From Rhodoferax sp. WC2427 (lineage in GTDB: Bacteria; Pseudomonadota; Gammaproteobacteria; Burkholderiales; Burkholderiaceae_C), in contig NZ_CP162006.1 in assembly GCF_040822085.1 (NCBI RefSeq), positions 1,550,001-1,614,000 of the forward strand: a stretch of 64,000 nucleotides of DNA, in the 5' to 3' direction. The notes under the pieces are model-generated. The model was not told the origin of the DNA and searched no databases. It saw only the letters and a program-made list of their open reading frames with translations. A program made the translations under genes and the position numbers. Each line of letters begins with the position of its first letter. Within the stretch, counting starts at the first letter, position 1. Below are positions 35,170-45,389 of the stretch, piece by piece.

Positions 35170-36201
35170 CTACTTCTTGCCGGGCAGCACGTTCAGCTCG
35201 GCGGCGCTGGGCAGGAAGCTGCCGTTCCACACCGCGTCGGGGTTGACGCGGGTTTTGGTGGCAAACGCGTCCGACACCTGCGAGGCCATCAGCGACAGGC
35301 GCGGCGGGGTGGTCTGGCCGAAGCCTTCTGCGCGGGCGTTGGGGGTGTTGATGGCGGTGTCGATGGCCATGTTCAGGCGGCGCAGCTCCAGCGGGCCGTT
35401 GATGATGCCGTCGCGGGCCTTCACGTCTTCGATGGCCACGGCGGGCCGGGCGATGACTTCGCGCATGCCCTTGGTGAAGGCTTGCAGGAAGGCTTTGACG
35501 GCAGCCGGGTTCTCCTTGATCAGCTTGGGCGAGGCGATGATGGCGTTGCCGTACAGCTTCACGCCGAACTGCGGATACGGCATGACCAGCACGTCGGCAG
35601 CAGCCACGCCCCGGGTTTCCAGGTTCAACAGCGAGGTGAAGGTGAAGCCGGTGATGGCATCCACGTCGCCGCGCACCAGCATGGTTTCGCGCAGCGGCGG
35701 GTCCATGCTGGTCCACTGCACGCCGCTGAGGCCGTTGGCCTTGGCAAAGATAGGGAAGGCGCGGCGGCCCGCGTCGAACACCGGGGCACCGAGCTTTTTG
35801 CCGTTTAAATCGGCGGGCGTCTTGATGCCGGACTTCTTCAGCACCATCACCGACGCCGGGGTGTCGGCGTAAACCATCATCACCGCCACCGGTTTGTTGG
35901 GCGCATCGGGGTTGTTAGCGTGGAATTCCATCAGTGCGGCCATGTCGGCAAAGCCCATGTCGTAGGCCCCGGAGGCGACCCGCGTGACGGTGCCGCCTGA
36001 GCCGTTGCCCACGTCGATGGTGACGTCGAGCTTGGCATCCTTGAAATAGCCTTTGGCCGCCGGCGTGAGGAACATCGCCGCCGGGCCTTCAAAGCGCCAG
36101 TCGAGCTGGAATTTGATGGGTGTGGACTGGGCGAAGGCGGGGGCGACCAGCAGCAAAGTGGCGCTGGCCAGGGCGGTGTGCAAAAAGGCGCGTTTTTTCA
36201 T
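35170..36201 (-). CDS. ABC transporter substrate-binding protein (NMT1/THI5-like)
   Basis: 343 residues from the ATG at 36201 (GGAG 8 nt upstream), with signal peptide MKKRAFLHTALASATLLLV ending APAFAQ. PIKFQLDWRFEGPAAMFL and AKGYFKDAKLDVTID are typical of NMT1/THI5-like and SsuA proteins. These bind sulfonates, nitrate, taurine, riboflavin or thiamine-precursor pyrimidines. An M20 hydrolase in the neighbourhood would allow comparison with ThiXYZ-YlmB, but the malic-enzyme gene lies between and I would not assign a substrate. Confidence 0.9.
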   Translation of the reverse strand: MKKRAFLHTALASATLLLVAPAFAQSTPIKFQLDWRFEGPAAMFLTPAAKGYFKDAKLDVTIDVGNGSGGTVTRVASGAYDMGFADMAALMEFHANNPDAPNKPVAVMMVYADTPASVMVLKKSGIKTPADLNGKKLGAPVFDAGRRAFPIFAKANGLSGVQWTSMDPPLRETMLVRGDVDAITGFTFTSLLNLETRGVAAADVLVMPYPQFGVKLYGNAIIASPKLIKENPAAVKAFLQAFTKGMREVIARPAVAIEDVKARDGIINGPLELRRLNMAIDTAINTPNARAEGFGQTTPPRLSLMASQVSDAFATKTRVNPDAVWNGSFLPSAAELNVLPGKK

Positions 36202-36253
36202 CGGGGCTCCAAAGGGGTATCCAGACGTTACAGCAATAAAGATGCCATCCAAT

Positions 36254-36284
36254 AAAAAAAGCGCACTATAAAAGTGCGCTTTTG
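36254..36284 (-). terminator. terminator of the malic-enzyme gene
   Basis: AAAAGCGCACT/AGTGCGCTTTT, 11-bp stem with 5-nt loop. On the minus strand it is followed by seven T, 18 bp after the maeB stop; it could also work in the other direction. Confidence 0.9.
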
Positions 36285-36301
36285 GGGGAGGGCGGGTGTG
36301 C

Positions 36302-38614
<2,313 letters not shown>

Positions 38615-38690
38615 TTTGCTCAGTGTCCTCGTTGGTGTTGTGGCTGCGTAAATCCGAATCAGGTGTGTAAGCCTAACGCAAGCAATCACG

Positions 38691-38712
38691 GGTAGTCCCG
38701 GTGGAGACTACC
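38691..38712. promoter_or_regulatory. inverted repeat upstream of maeB
   Basis: GGTAGTC and GACTACC with an 8-nt spacer, 77-98 bp upstream of the maeB start. It may be an operator or a weak terminator of the purine operon; no T run follows. Confidence 0.4.
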
Positions 38713-38738
38713 TATTCCGATGCAAAAAATGTATCTGT

Positions 38739-39962
38739 TTATGCCAACAGATCGGCCAGGGTGCGGGCGATCACCTTGGTGGCACGGCGCAGGTCTTCCA
38801 GGCTCAGGCGCTCGTCGGCGCGCTTGGCGTGGGACTCCAGCACGGTGCGGGGGCCCGCGCCGTAGATCACGCCGGGGATGCCCGCGGCGGCGTACAGCCG
38901 CACGTCGGTGTACAGGGGCGTGCCCATGGCCGGAATGGGCTCGCCAAACACCGCCAGGCCGTGCTTCTGGATGGCATCGACCAGCGGCTGGTTGCCCGGC
39001 AGGGGCTGCATGGAATGGGCCAGCAGCAGGCGTTTGATGTCCACCGTGATGCCGGGCTGGAGGGCGGCGGCATCGGCAATGATTTGGCGGATGTTGGCTT
39101 CAACTGCGACCGGGTTTTCCTCGGGGATCATTCGGCGGTCGAGCTTGAACGTGACCTTGCCGGGCACCACGTTGGTGTTGGTGCCGCCGTTGATGGTGCC
39201 CACGTTCAGGTAGGGGTGGCTGATGCCTTCCACGTTGGACGTGACCTGCTGGTACAGCGTGTTTTGTGCGTACAGGGCGTTCAGGATCTGCACCGCGCCG
39301 TGCAGCGCGTCTACGCCGCTCTCGGGAATCGCGGCATGCGCCATCTTGCCGTGTACCGTAACTTCCATCTGCAGGCAGCCATTGTGGGCGGTGACAACCT
39401 GGTAGGAAAAGCCCGCGGCGATCATCAGGTCGGGCTGCACGATCTTGTTTTTGAGCAGCCAGCCGGGGCCGAGTTCGCCGCCGAATTCTTCGTCGTAGGT
39501 GAAATGCAGCTCCACTGCGCCCTGGAGCGGCAGGCCCAGGGATTCGAGCGCCCGCACGGCAAAGGTGAAGCTGGCGAAGTCGCCCTTGCTCACCGCCGTA
39601 GCGCGGCCAAAGATGTGGCCGTCGGCAATCTCGCCGCCGTAAGGGGCGTGGGTCCAGCCGTCGCCAGGCGGCACCACGTCGCCGTGGGCGTTTAGCGCGA
39701 TGGTCTTGCCCGCACCGTATTTGCGGCGCACCACCAGGTTGGTGATGGATTCCATGCCAGCGGCGGACACTTCGGCGGCGGGCACGGGGTGCTTTTCTAC
39801 CGCCAGGCCCATGGCTTCCAGCAGCACCGCAGTGCGGTCGGCGTGGGGGGCGTTGTTGCCGGGCGGGGTGTTGGTGGGGACGCGGATGAGCTCTTGCAAA
39901 AAGGCGACTTCTTCGTCGAAATGCTGGTCGATCCAGGCATCGAGCGGGGCGTAATCTGTCAT
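38739..39962 (-). CDS. M20 family metallohydrolase (ArgE/DapE/ACY1-like)
   Basis: 407 residues. Metal-site motifs are ALNAHGDVVPPGDGW (H, D), FTYDEEFGGELGP (Glu pair) and a C-terminal H in VLESHAKRADE. A dimerisation domain lies at about 195-305. It cleaves an amide or carbamoyl bond of an unknown small substrate. It starts 7 bp after the uraD-allantoate amidohydrolase stop, so it is the last gene of the purine operon. A role in ureidoglycine/ureidoglycolate or carbamoyl turnover is plausible but unproven. Confidence 0.85.
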   Translation of the reverse strand: MTDYAPLDAWIDQHFDEEVAFLQELIRVPTNTPPGNNAPHADRTAVLLEAMGLAVEKHPVPAAEVSAAGMESITNLVVRRKYGAGKTIALNAHGDVVPPGDGWTHAPYGGEIADGHIFGRATAVSKGDFASFTFAVRALESLGLPLQGAVELHFTYDEEFGGELGPGWLLKNKIVQPDLMIAAGFSYQVVTAHNGCLQMEVTVHGKMAHAAIPESGVDALHGAVQILNALYAQNTLYQQVTSNVEGISHPYLNVGTINGGTNTNVVPGKVTFKLDRRMIPEENPVAVEANIRQIIADAAALQPGITVDIKRLLLAHSMQPLPGNQPLVDAIQKHGLAVFGEPIPAMGTPLYTDVRLYAAAGIPGVIYGAGPRTVLESHAKRADERLSLEDLRRATKVIARTLADLLA

Positions 39963-39969
39963 GGAAAGC

Positions 39970-41733
39970 TTAAGTGGGAGAGAGGTGGTTCAAAAGGTGG
40001 GCAAAGGCATCCACGGCCAGTTGCATGTCGTCGGCCGTGCTGCATTCCAGCGGGTTGTGGCTGATACCGGCGTTCTGGCCGCGCACAAACAGCATGGCCT
40101 GGGGCATGACCTCGTGCAGTTTCATGGCATCGTGGCCCGCGCCGCTGGCCATGCGGTACAGGGGTACGCCCAGGGACTCGACGGCGGCTTCCCAGCGCTG
40201 CTGCCATGCGGGTGCACTGGGTGCGGCGGCGGCACGCATGGTTTCTTCCAGCGTGTAGCGCAGGCCCCGGCGGTCGCAGATGGCTTGCAACTGGGCGAGT
40301 ACGTCGTGGGCCAGGGCATCGCGCTGGGCGTTGTGGGGGGCGCGCAGATCCAGGCTGAAGTTGCACTGGCCGGGCACCACGTTGATAGAGCCGTTGGGCA
40401 CCTGCAAAATGCCCACGGTGCCAACCGAATCGCCATCCTGCCCGGCGCGCTGCTCCACGTACAGCGCCAGTTCGGCCACGGCGGTGGCGGCATCGCGGCG
40501 GCGGTTCATGGGGGTGGTGCCCGCGTGGCAGGCCACGCCCAGCACCTCGCCGGTATAGCGCACGCTGCCGTTGATGGAGGTGACGATACCCAGCGGGATA
40601 TCCAGCTCGTTGAGCACCGGGCCCTGCTCGATGTGGACTTCGACAAAGCCCAGGTAGTCGTCGGGCGTGCGCTGCAGGGCAGGGATGTCGCTGGCGTTCA
40701 GACCGGCGTGGGCCATGGCTTCGCGCATGCTGACGCCATCCACATCGGTCTGGTCCAGCCAGTCGGGGTTGAAGTGGCCGATCAATGCGCCCGAGCCGAG
40801 GAATGTGGCCTTGTAGCGCTGGCCTTCTTCTTCGGCGAAGCCCACCACTTCGAAATGGAAGGGCAGGCGTTTGCCTTGTTGGGCCAAGGCCTGCACGCAA
40901 GCCATGGGTACAAAAATGCCCAGGCGGCCATCGTACTTGCCGCCGTTGCGCACGGTGTCATAGTGGCTGCCGGTGAGCAGGGTTTTGGCATCGGGCGTGG
41001 CCGCCAGGTAGCGGCCCACCACGTTGCCCACGGCGTCGATCTGTACGGTGTCAAAGCCGCAGTCGCGCATGCCTTGGGCGATCTGGGCGGCGCAGGCGCG
41101 GTGCGCGTCGGTCAGGTAGGTCACGGTGAGCTGATCCAGTTCGGCGTAGCCGGGGTCGGTGTGGACGCTCAAGGCTTCCTGCCAGTCCCACACCACATTG
41201 CCCTGCGTGGGGTGGGTACCGAATGCGTCGTTGAGGCGGATTTCGACGATGCGGTGGATGTTGCGCAGCGCCTCGGCATGCTCAAAGTCGGCCGGGTTGC
41301 GCAGGCGGCGCACAAAGGTGTCGATGATCTCCTGCTTGCGCAGCCCTGTGCCGCGCGGCCCGCGCACCGCCAGGATGAACGGAAAGCCGAACTTGCGGCC
41401 GTAGTCGGCGTTGAGCTGTTGCAGCTGGGCCAGCTCTTGCGGCGTGCAGCGCGTCAGGCCCGCCTGGTTTTGCTCATGGCTGGACTCGGTGGTGAGCGGC
41501 TCGGCGGCTTTGCCCGCCAGCTCGGGGTGGGCGCGGATCAGGCCCAGCTGGGCCTGCACACCGGCCTCGGCCAGTACCTGCACCATGGCGTACTTGAAAG
41601 CCGCCAGCGAGGCAAAGGGCCGCGCAGCCAGGGCTTTTTCTGCGATCCAGGGGGAGTGCTCGTACAGGCCGGGCAGCTGCTGCAGTACCTCGTGCTGGGG
41701 AGCGGTGTTGAGGAAAGCGAGCGTCAGGGGCAT
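39970..41733 (-). CDS. fused OHCU decarboxylase (UraD) and allantoate amidohydrolase
   Basis: 587 residues, two enzymes in one chain. Residues 1-165: UraD with the helical fold and RAHPELAGKAAEPL, catalytic His included, plus ESSHEQNQAGL; it turns OHCU into S-allantoin. Residues about 175-587: Zn/Mn amidohydrolase of the allantoate/carbamoylase type, with TGSHYDTVRNGGKYDGRLG, AEEEGQRY, HIEQGP and GAGHDA; it hydrolyses allantoate. The joint lies around WDWQEALSVHT. The intermediate step, allantoinase, is the next-door puuE (6 bp upstream), so three consecutive steps are encoded by two adjacent genes. Confidence 0.95.
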   Translation of the reverse strand: MPLTLAFLNTAPQHEVLQQLPGLYEHSPWIAEKALAARPFASLAAFKYAMVQVLAEAGVQAQLGLIRAHPELAGKAAEPLTTESSHEQNQAGLTRCTPQELAQLQQLNADYGRKFGFPFILAVRGPRGTGLRKQEIIDTFVRRLRNPADFEHAEALRNIHRIVEIRLNDAFGTHPTQGNVVWDWQEALSVHTDPGYAELDQLTVTYLTDAHRACAAQIAQGMRDCGFDTVQIDAVGNVVGRYLAATPDAKTLLTGSHYDTVRNGGKYDGRLGIFVPMACVQALAQQGKRLPFHFEVVGFAEEEGQRYKATFLGSGALIGHFNPDWLDQTDVDGVSMREAMAHAGLNASDIPALQRTPDDYLGFVEVHIEQGPVLNELDIPLGIVTSINGSVRYTGEVLGVACHAGTTPMNRRRDAATAVAELALYVEQRAGQDGDSVGTVGILQVPNGSINVVPGQCNFSLDLRAPHNAQRDALAHDVLAQLQAICDRRGLRYTLEETMRAAAAPSAPAWQQRWEAAVESLGVPLYRMASGAGHDAMKLHEVMPQAMLFVRGQNAGISHNPLECSTADDMQLAVDAFAHLLNHLSPT

Positions 41734-41739
41734 GGGTGT

Positions 41740-42687
41740 TTACAGGGTGGCTGCAGGGCGGTAGGGGTGGACTTTTTGCCAGTGTTCGGCGATGTCGATG
41801 CGGCGGCAAATCCACACCCGTTCATGGCTTTGCACGTAGTCCAGAAATTTTTGCAGCGCACCGAACCGGCCTGGTCGGCCCAGCACCCGGCAGTGCATGC
41901 CGATGCTCATCATCTTGGGAGCGTCTTCGCCCTCGGCGTAGAGCACGTCAAAGCTGTCTTTGAGGTACTGCAGAAAATGGTCGCCGGTGTTGAAGCCCTG
42001 CACCTGCACGCAGCGCATGTCGTTGGTGTCCAGCGAGTACGGGATGACCAGGCGCGGCTCGACCGTGCCGTCGGTTTTGGTGGTGGGCAGCCAGAACGGC
42101 AGATCGTCGCCGTAGTAGTCGCTGTCGTAGCTGAAGCCGCCCTGGTCGGCCAGCAGGCGGCGGGTGTTGGGGCTGTCGCGGCCGGTGTACCAGCCCTGGG
42201 GCCACAGGCCGTTGGTCATTTTGCGGATGATTTCGGCACCCAGCGCCATGTGCTCGCGCTCGGTGGCTTCGGGCAGGTTTTGGTAGTGGATCCAGCGCCA
42301 GCCGTGGCAGGCGATTTCATGGCCCAGGTCGACGAAGGCCTGGGTCAGCTCAGGATGCCGCTCCAAGGCCATGGAGACGCCGAAGATGGTCAGCGGCAGG
42401 CCGCGCTTTTCAAACTCGCGCAGGATGCGCCAGGAACCCGCCCGCGAGCCGTATTCGTACATCGACTCGATGGTCATGTGCCGGTCGGGGAAGGGCTGCG
42501 CGGTGATCAGCTCGGACAAAAAGGTTTCCGAGGCCGCGTCGCCATGCAGCACATTGTTTTCGCCGCCTTCTTCGTAGTTGAGTACGAACTGCACCGCAAT
42601 TTTGGCCTGGTTGGGCCACTGTGCGTGGGGGACGTTGCGGCCGTAGCCGACCAGATCACGGGGGTAGGGTGCGGATGTCTCTGTCAT
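41740..42687 (-). CDS. puuE: allantoinase PuuE (polysaccharide-deacetylase fold)
   Basis: 315 residues. NodB-type fold instead of the cyclic-amidohydrolase type: YPRDLVGYGRNVPHAQWPN, VLNYEEGGENNVLHGD, HEIACHGWRWIHYQ and the C-terminal GRPGRFGALQKFLDYVQ. It opens the hydantoin ring of allantoin to allantoate without a metal. It lies 20 bp after the GntR gene. Confidence 0.95.
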   Translation of the reverse strand: MTETSAPYPRDLVGYGRNVPHAQWPNQAKIAVQFVLNYEEGGENNVLHGDAASETFLSELITAQPFPDRHMTIESMYEYGSRAGSWRILREFEKRGLPLTIFGVSMALERHPELTQAFVDLGHEIACHGWRWIHYQNLPEATEREHMALGAEIIRKMTNGLWPQGWYTGRDSPNTRRLLADQGGFSYDSDYYGDDLPFWLPTTKTDGTVEPRLVIPYSLDTNDMRCVQVQGFNTGDHFLQYLKDSFDVLYAEGEDAPKMMSIGMHCRVLGRPGRFGALQKFLDYVQSHERVWICRRIDIAEHWQKVHPYRPAATL

Positions 42688-42707
42688 GGAGTCCCCTCAA
42701 GCACAAC

Positions 42708-43379
42708 TCAGGCCAGCGCCATGGCGATGTCGTTGCTGGGAATTTTGCGGTCGAACGTCAGGTTGGACTCGAGGTTGTGCAAATGCTCGTCGATCAGGCG
42801 CACGGCCAGGGCTTCGTCTTTGGCGGCCAGGGCTTTGATGAGCTCGTCGTGGTCGTCGCAGGTGTGGTCAGTGGGGTTGTCGGTCTGGTACATCAGGGTG
42901 ATGAGCGAGCAGCGCGACAGCAGTTCCACCATCATTTGCACCAGCACGTCGTTGTCCAGCAACTCGGCCATGCGGATGTGGAAATTACCCAACACTTCGG
43001 TGCGGTTGGTGAGGTCTTTGTCTTTCAACGCCGCCTTTTCAATCACCGCCTGCTCTTTGAGGGCCTTGATTTTGCTTGGGCTGATGTCGCGCACCAGGGC
43101 GCGCACCAATTCGGCCTCCAGCATGCGGCGTACCGCAAAGACCTGTCGCGCCTCGGCGACCGACGGGGCGGCCACAAAGGCCCCGCGCGCGGGCTCCAGA
43201 CGGATCAGGCGGTTTTGGGACAGCTGGAACAAGGCTTGCCGGACCAAGGTGCGTGATACACCAAAATGGTCGGCCAGCTTTTGTTCAGCCAGCTTGGTAC
43301 CGGGGTGGAGCCGGTGCTCAACAATCGCCTTAGTCAGGGCTTCGACGATCGTATTGGTATTGGTCGTGGTGGATTCCAT
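42708..43379 (-). CDS. GntR-family (FCD) regulator of purine degradation
   Basis: 223 residues from the ATG at 43379. Winged helix: GTKLAEQKLADHFGVSRTLVRQALFQL; C-terminal FCD ligand domain with VFAVRRMLEAELV, FHIRMAELLDN and HDELIKALAAKDEALA, including the His/Asp metal site. First gene of the gntR-puuE-uraD/aah-M20 operon and divergent from uraH. The palindrome in the shared promoter is of the TTGTA-N5-TACAA type expected for this family, so autorepression and control of uraH are likely. Confidence 0.92.
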   Translation of the reverse strand: MESTTTNTNTIVEALTKAIVEHRLHPGTKLAEQKLADHFGVSRTLVRQALFQLSQNRLIRLEPARGAFVAAPSVAEARQVFAVRRMLEAELVRALVRDISPSKIKALKEQAVIEKAALKDKDLTNRTEVLGNFHIRMAELLDNDVLVQMMVELLSRCSLITLMYQTDNPTDHTCDDHDELIKALAAKDEALAVRLIDEHLHNLESNLTFDRKIPSNDIAMALA

Positions 43380-43400
43380 ACCACCATAATAACGCAAATT

Positions 43401-43415
43401 TTGTACTGTATACAA
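43401..43415. promoter_or_regulatory. probable GntR operator between gntR and uraH
   Basis: TTGTA-CTGTA-TACAA, a 5+5 palindrome centred in the 77-bp divergent gap. It resembles TTGTATACAA-like sites of FCD regulators. Confidence 0.65.
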
Positions 43416-43456
43416 GTTTGTTTGGTTACAACGTATTTGATTAAGTGAGGACACGT

Positions 43457-43807
43457 ATGGGATTAAGCACACACGTTTTGGATACTATGCATGGCCGCCC
43501 GGCTGCTGGTATGGCGGTGGAACTTTACGCCACCCAGGGGGGCGAAAGCACTTTGATCAAGCGTTTCGTCACCAACGCGGATGGCCGCAGCGAGGGCCTT
43601 TTGCTCGACACCGCGAGTCTGCACGTCGGAACCTACAGGCTCACGTTTGACGTAGAAGGGTACTTTAAGGCCCACGGCGTGACTTTGCCCACCCCCAATT
43701 TCTTACACCGCGTGAGCCTGGACTTTGGTATTGCTGATCCCGGCCAGCACTACCATGTGCCGCTGCTGGTCAGCCCCTGGAGCTACTCCACCTACCGTGG
43801 CAGTTGA
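43457..43807 (+). CDS. uraH: 5-hydroxyisourate hydrolase
   Basis: 116 residues from the ATG at 43457 (GAGG 6 nt upstream). Transthyretin-like: LSTHVLDTMHGRPAAGM near the start, HRVSLDFGI, HYHVPLLVSPWSYSTYRGS with the C-terminal YRGS. It hydrolyses HIU, the product of urate hydroxylase, to OHCU. Divergent from its pathway partners but under the shared operator. Confidence 0.97.
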   Translation: MGLSTHVLDTMHGRPAAGMAVELYATQGGESTLIKRFVTNADGRSEGLLLDTASLHVGTYRLTFDVEGYFKAHGVTLPTPNFLHRVSLDFGIADPGQHYHVPLLVSPWSYSTYRGS

Positions 43808-43871
43808 ATTTATAAGAAATGAGGCTCCCGTGCTTGCCAGTAGAGCACGGGCAGCTAGGTTTTTAATAGCA
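43806..43871 (+). repeat. palindromic interspersed element with changed stem, after uraH
   Basis: GAATTTATAAGAAATGAGG, CTCCCGTGCTTGCCAGTAG, AGCACGGGCAGCTAGGTTTT, TAATAGCA. The inner stem is CCCGTGCT/AGCACGGG: different bases from other copies but fully paired. It overlaps the uraH stop. Confidence 0.8.
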
Positions 43872-43885
43872 CTTGCCAAACCGGC

Positions 43886-44407
43886 CTATAGCTGCCCCTC
43901 GGTCAGGGTGTCGAGCTGGAACTGCCCGCTTTTGTCCCACAGCCAGGTGTCGGTGTAGGTGACACGGCCCAGGCGCGAGGGCGGTGGGAAGGGGGCCGCA
44001 GCGCGCACGGTACGCTCGATTTCGGTGACCACCTCGGGCGCGTGCTTGGGCGCGCGCATCCAGTGCAGGCCGGTCACCAGGCCCTGGCGGTCCAGGTGCA
44101 CCTCTAACACCCCGATGGCGTACAGGTTGGGCTGCAGCTTGCCCTGGTAGATGCGCTCGGCATTGCGCTCGTACAGGTGGCGTGCGGCATCCCGGCGGTA
44201 GTCACGTGGGTTGCTGGCCGTAGAGATTTTGGGCGGCAAGGCCAGTTTGGGCGCCGGGGCTACCGGCTGGGTGCCGGTGGCGGGCGGGGCGGGGGCGACC
44301 GTTGGGCTGGCGCTGGGCGCGGGCGCGGAGCCACAGCCGGCCAGCAAAGTGGCGATGGCGGCGGACAGGCTGGCCAGGGTCCAGCGTACGTAGGAAGGTT
44401 TTTTCAT
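43886..44407 (-). CDS. TonB-C-domain lipoprotein
   Basis: 173 residues. Lipoprotein signal with lipobox LLAGC near residue 25, a Pro/Ala-rich linker (25-60) and a TonB-like C-terminal domain (about 80-165: YAIGVLEVHLDRQGLVTGLHWMRA). It lacks a membrane anchor for coupling to ExbB, so it is unlikely to be a true energy transducer. Function unknown. Divergent from xdhC by 26 bp. Confidence 0.75.
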   Translation of the reverse strand: MKKPSYVRWTLASLSAAIATLLAGCGSAPAPSASPTVAPAPPATGTQPVAPAPKLALPPKISTASNPRDYRRDAARHLYERNAERIYQGKLQPNLYAIGVLEVHLDRQGLVTGLHWMRAPKHAPEVVTEIERTVRAAAPFPPPSRLGRVTYTDTWLWDKSGQFQLDTLTEGQL

Positions 44408-44433
44408 GGTGTGTGGAGGGCTGGAGGCTGCCC

Positions 44434-45246
44434 ATGCATACTGGGAATGTGAAAAATACAGACGTTTTGCTCCAGCACTTGCACACGGCGCCTGCCGTGC
44501 TGGTCACCGTGCAGTCTACCCAAGGCTCGGTGCCGCGCGGGCCGGGCACCTGGATGGCGGTGCTGGCCGACACCTTGGTGGGCACGATTGGCGGCGGACA
44601 GCTTGAATTCCAGGCAATGGCCGAGGCGCGTGCCCGACTGCAAGGTGCCCAGGGTGCCGAGGTCATGCGCTACCCGCTGGGCCCCAGTTTGGGGCAGTGC
44701 TGCGGGGGGGTGGTGCATCTGCGCTTCGAGCGGGTCGGTGTGGCCGACGCCGACCGCCTGCGCGCCGAGCTGGCCGTGGTACACCCGCCCGTCGCCTTGT
44801 TTGGCGGCGGCCATGTCGGCCATGCGCTGGTGCAGGTGTTGGCGCGCCTGCCGTTTGACCTGGCCTGGATCGACAGCCGTGACGGCATTTTCCCTGCCGA
44901 TCTGCCGGACTCGGTACGTTGCGAATATTCCGACCCGGTGCAGCGCGCGGTCCAAGACCTCGCGCCGGGCAGCCGGGTGCTGATCATGAGCTTCAGCCAC
45001 GCCGAAGACCTGGACATCGTGGCCGCCTGTCTGCTGCGCCAGCGCAGCCGGGGCGATCTGCCCTTTATCGGCCTGATCGGCAGCCAGACCAAATGGGCCA
45101 GCTTTCGCCACCGGCTGGCCGCACGGGGCTTTGTGGATGCCGAGCTGGCGCAGGTCACTTGCCCCATCGGCGTGCCCGGCATTCCCGGCAAAGAGCCCGA
45201 GGTGATTGCGGTTGCGGTGGCGGCACAGTTGTTGCTGACTCCCTAG
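44434..45246 (+). CDS. xdhC: xanthine dehydrogenase accessory protein XdhC
   Basis: 270 residues from the ATG at 44434 (GGAGG 6 nt upstream). VTVQSTQGSVPRGPGTWMAV and GTIGGGQLE at the start, GPSLGQCCGG, then a Rossmann half with ALFGGGHVGHALV and FIGLIGSQTKW. It inserts the sulfurated molybdenum cofactor into xanthine dehydrogenase, which makes urate. The xdhA/xdhB genes are not in the window. Confidence 0.95.
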   Translation: MHTGNVKNTDVLLQHLHTAPAVLVTVQSTQGSVPRGPGTWMAVLADTLVGTIGGGQLEFQAMAEARARLQGAQGAEVMRYPLGPSLGQCCGGVVHLRFERVGVADADRLRAELAVVHPPVALFGGGHVGHALVQVLARLPFDLAWIDSRDGIFPADLPDSVRCEYSDPVQRAVQDLAPGSRVLIMSFSHAEDLDIVAACLLRQRSRGDLPFIGLIGSQTKWASFRHRLAARGFVDAELAQVTCPIGVPGIPGKEPEVIAVAVAAQLLLTP

Positions 45247-45389
45247 AATGACGCAGTCGCAGCGGTGCAAAGCCAACTCCCCGGGCTTTTGTGCGTGACT
45301 TTTTGAGTGCCTACAGCGCCCGCAGTGGTGGGCATCGCAATACTGGCAGGGGTGGACGCACGTCCTCGCTGCCTAAGGGTGAGTGACAC

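Noticed and set aside
33532..36201. Naming the ABC importer as ThiXYZ or SsuABC
   Set aside because: Binding-protein fold alone does not decide the ligand, no THI box or sulfonate gene is adjacent, and the M20 gene belongs to another operon.
39961..43389. A 1142-codon open frame on the plus strand across the purine operon
   Set aside because: It is antisense to four well-identified genes. Long antisense frames are common at this GC content, and its His/Gly/Val-rich composition is that of a shadow.
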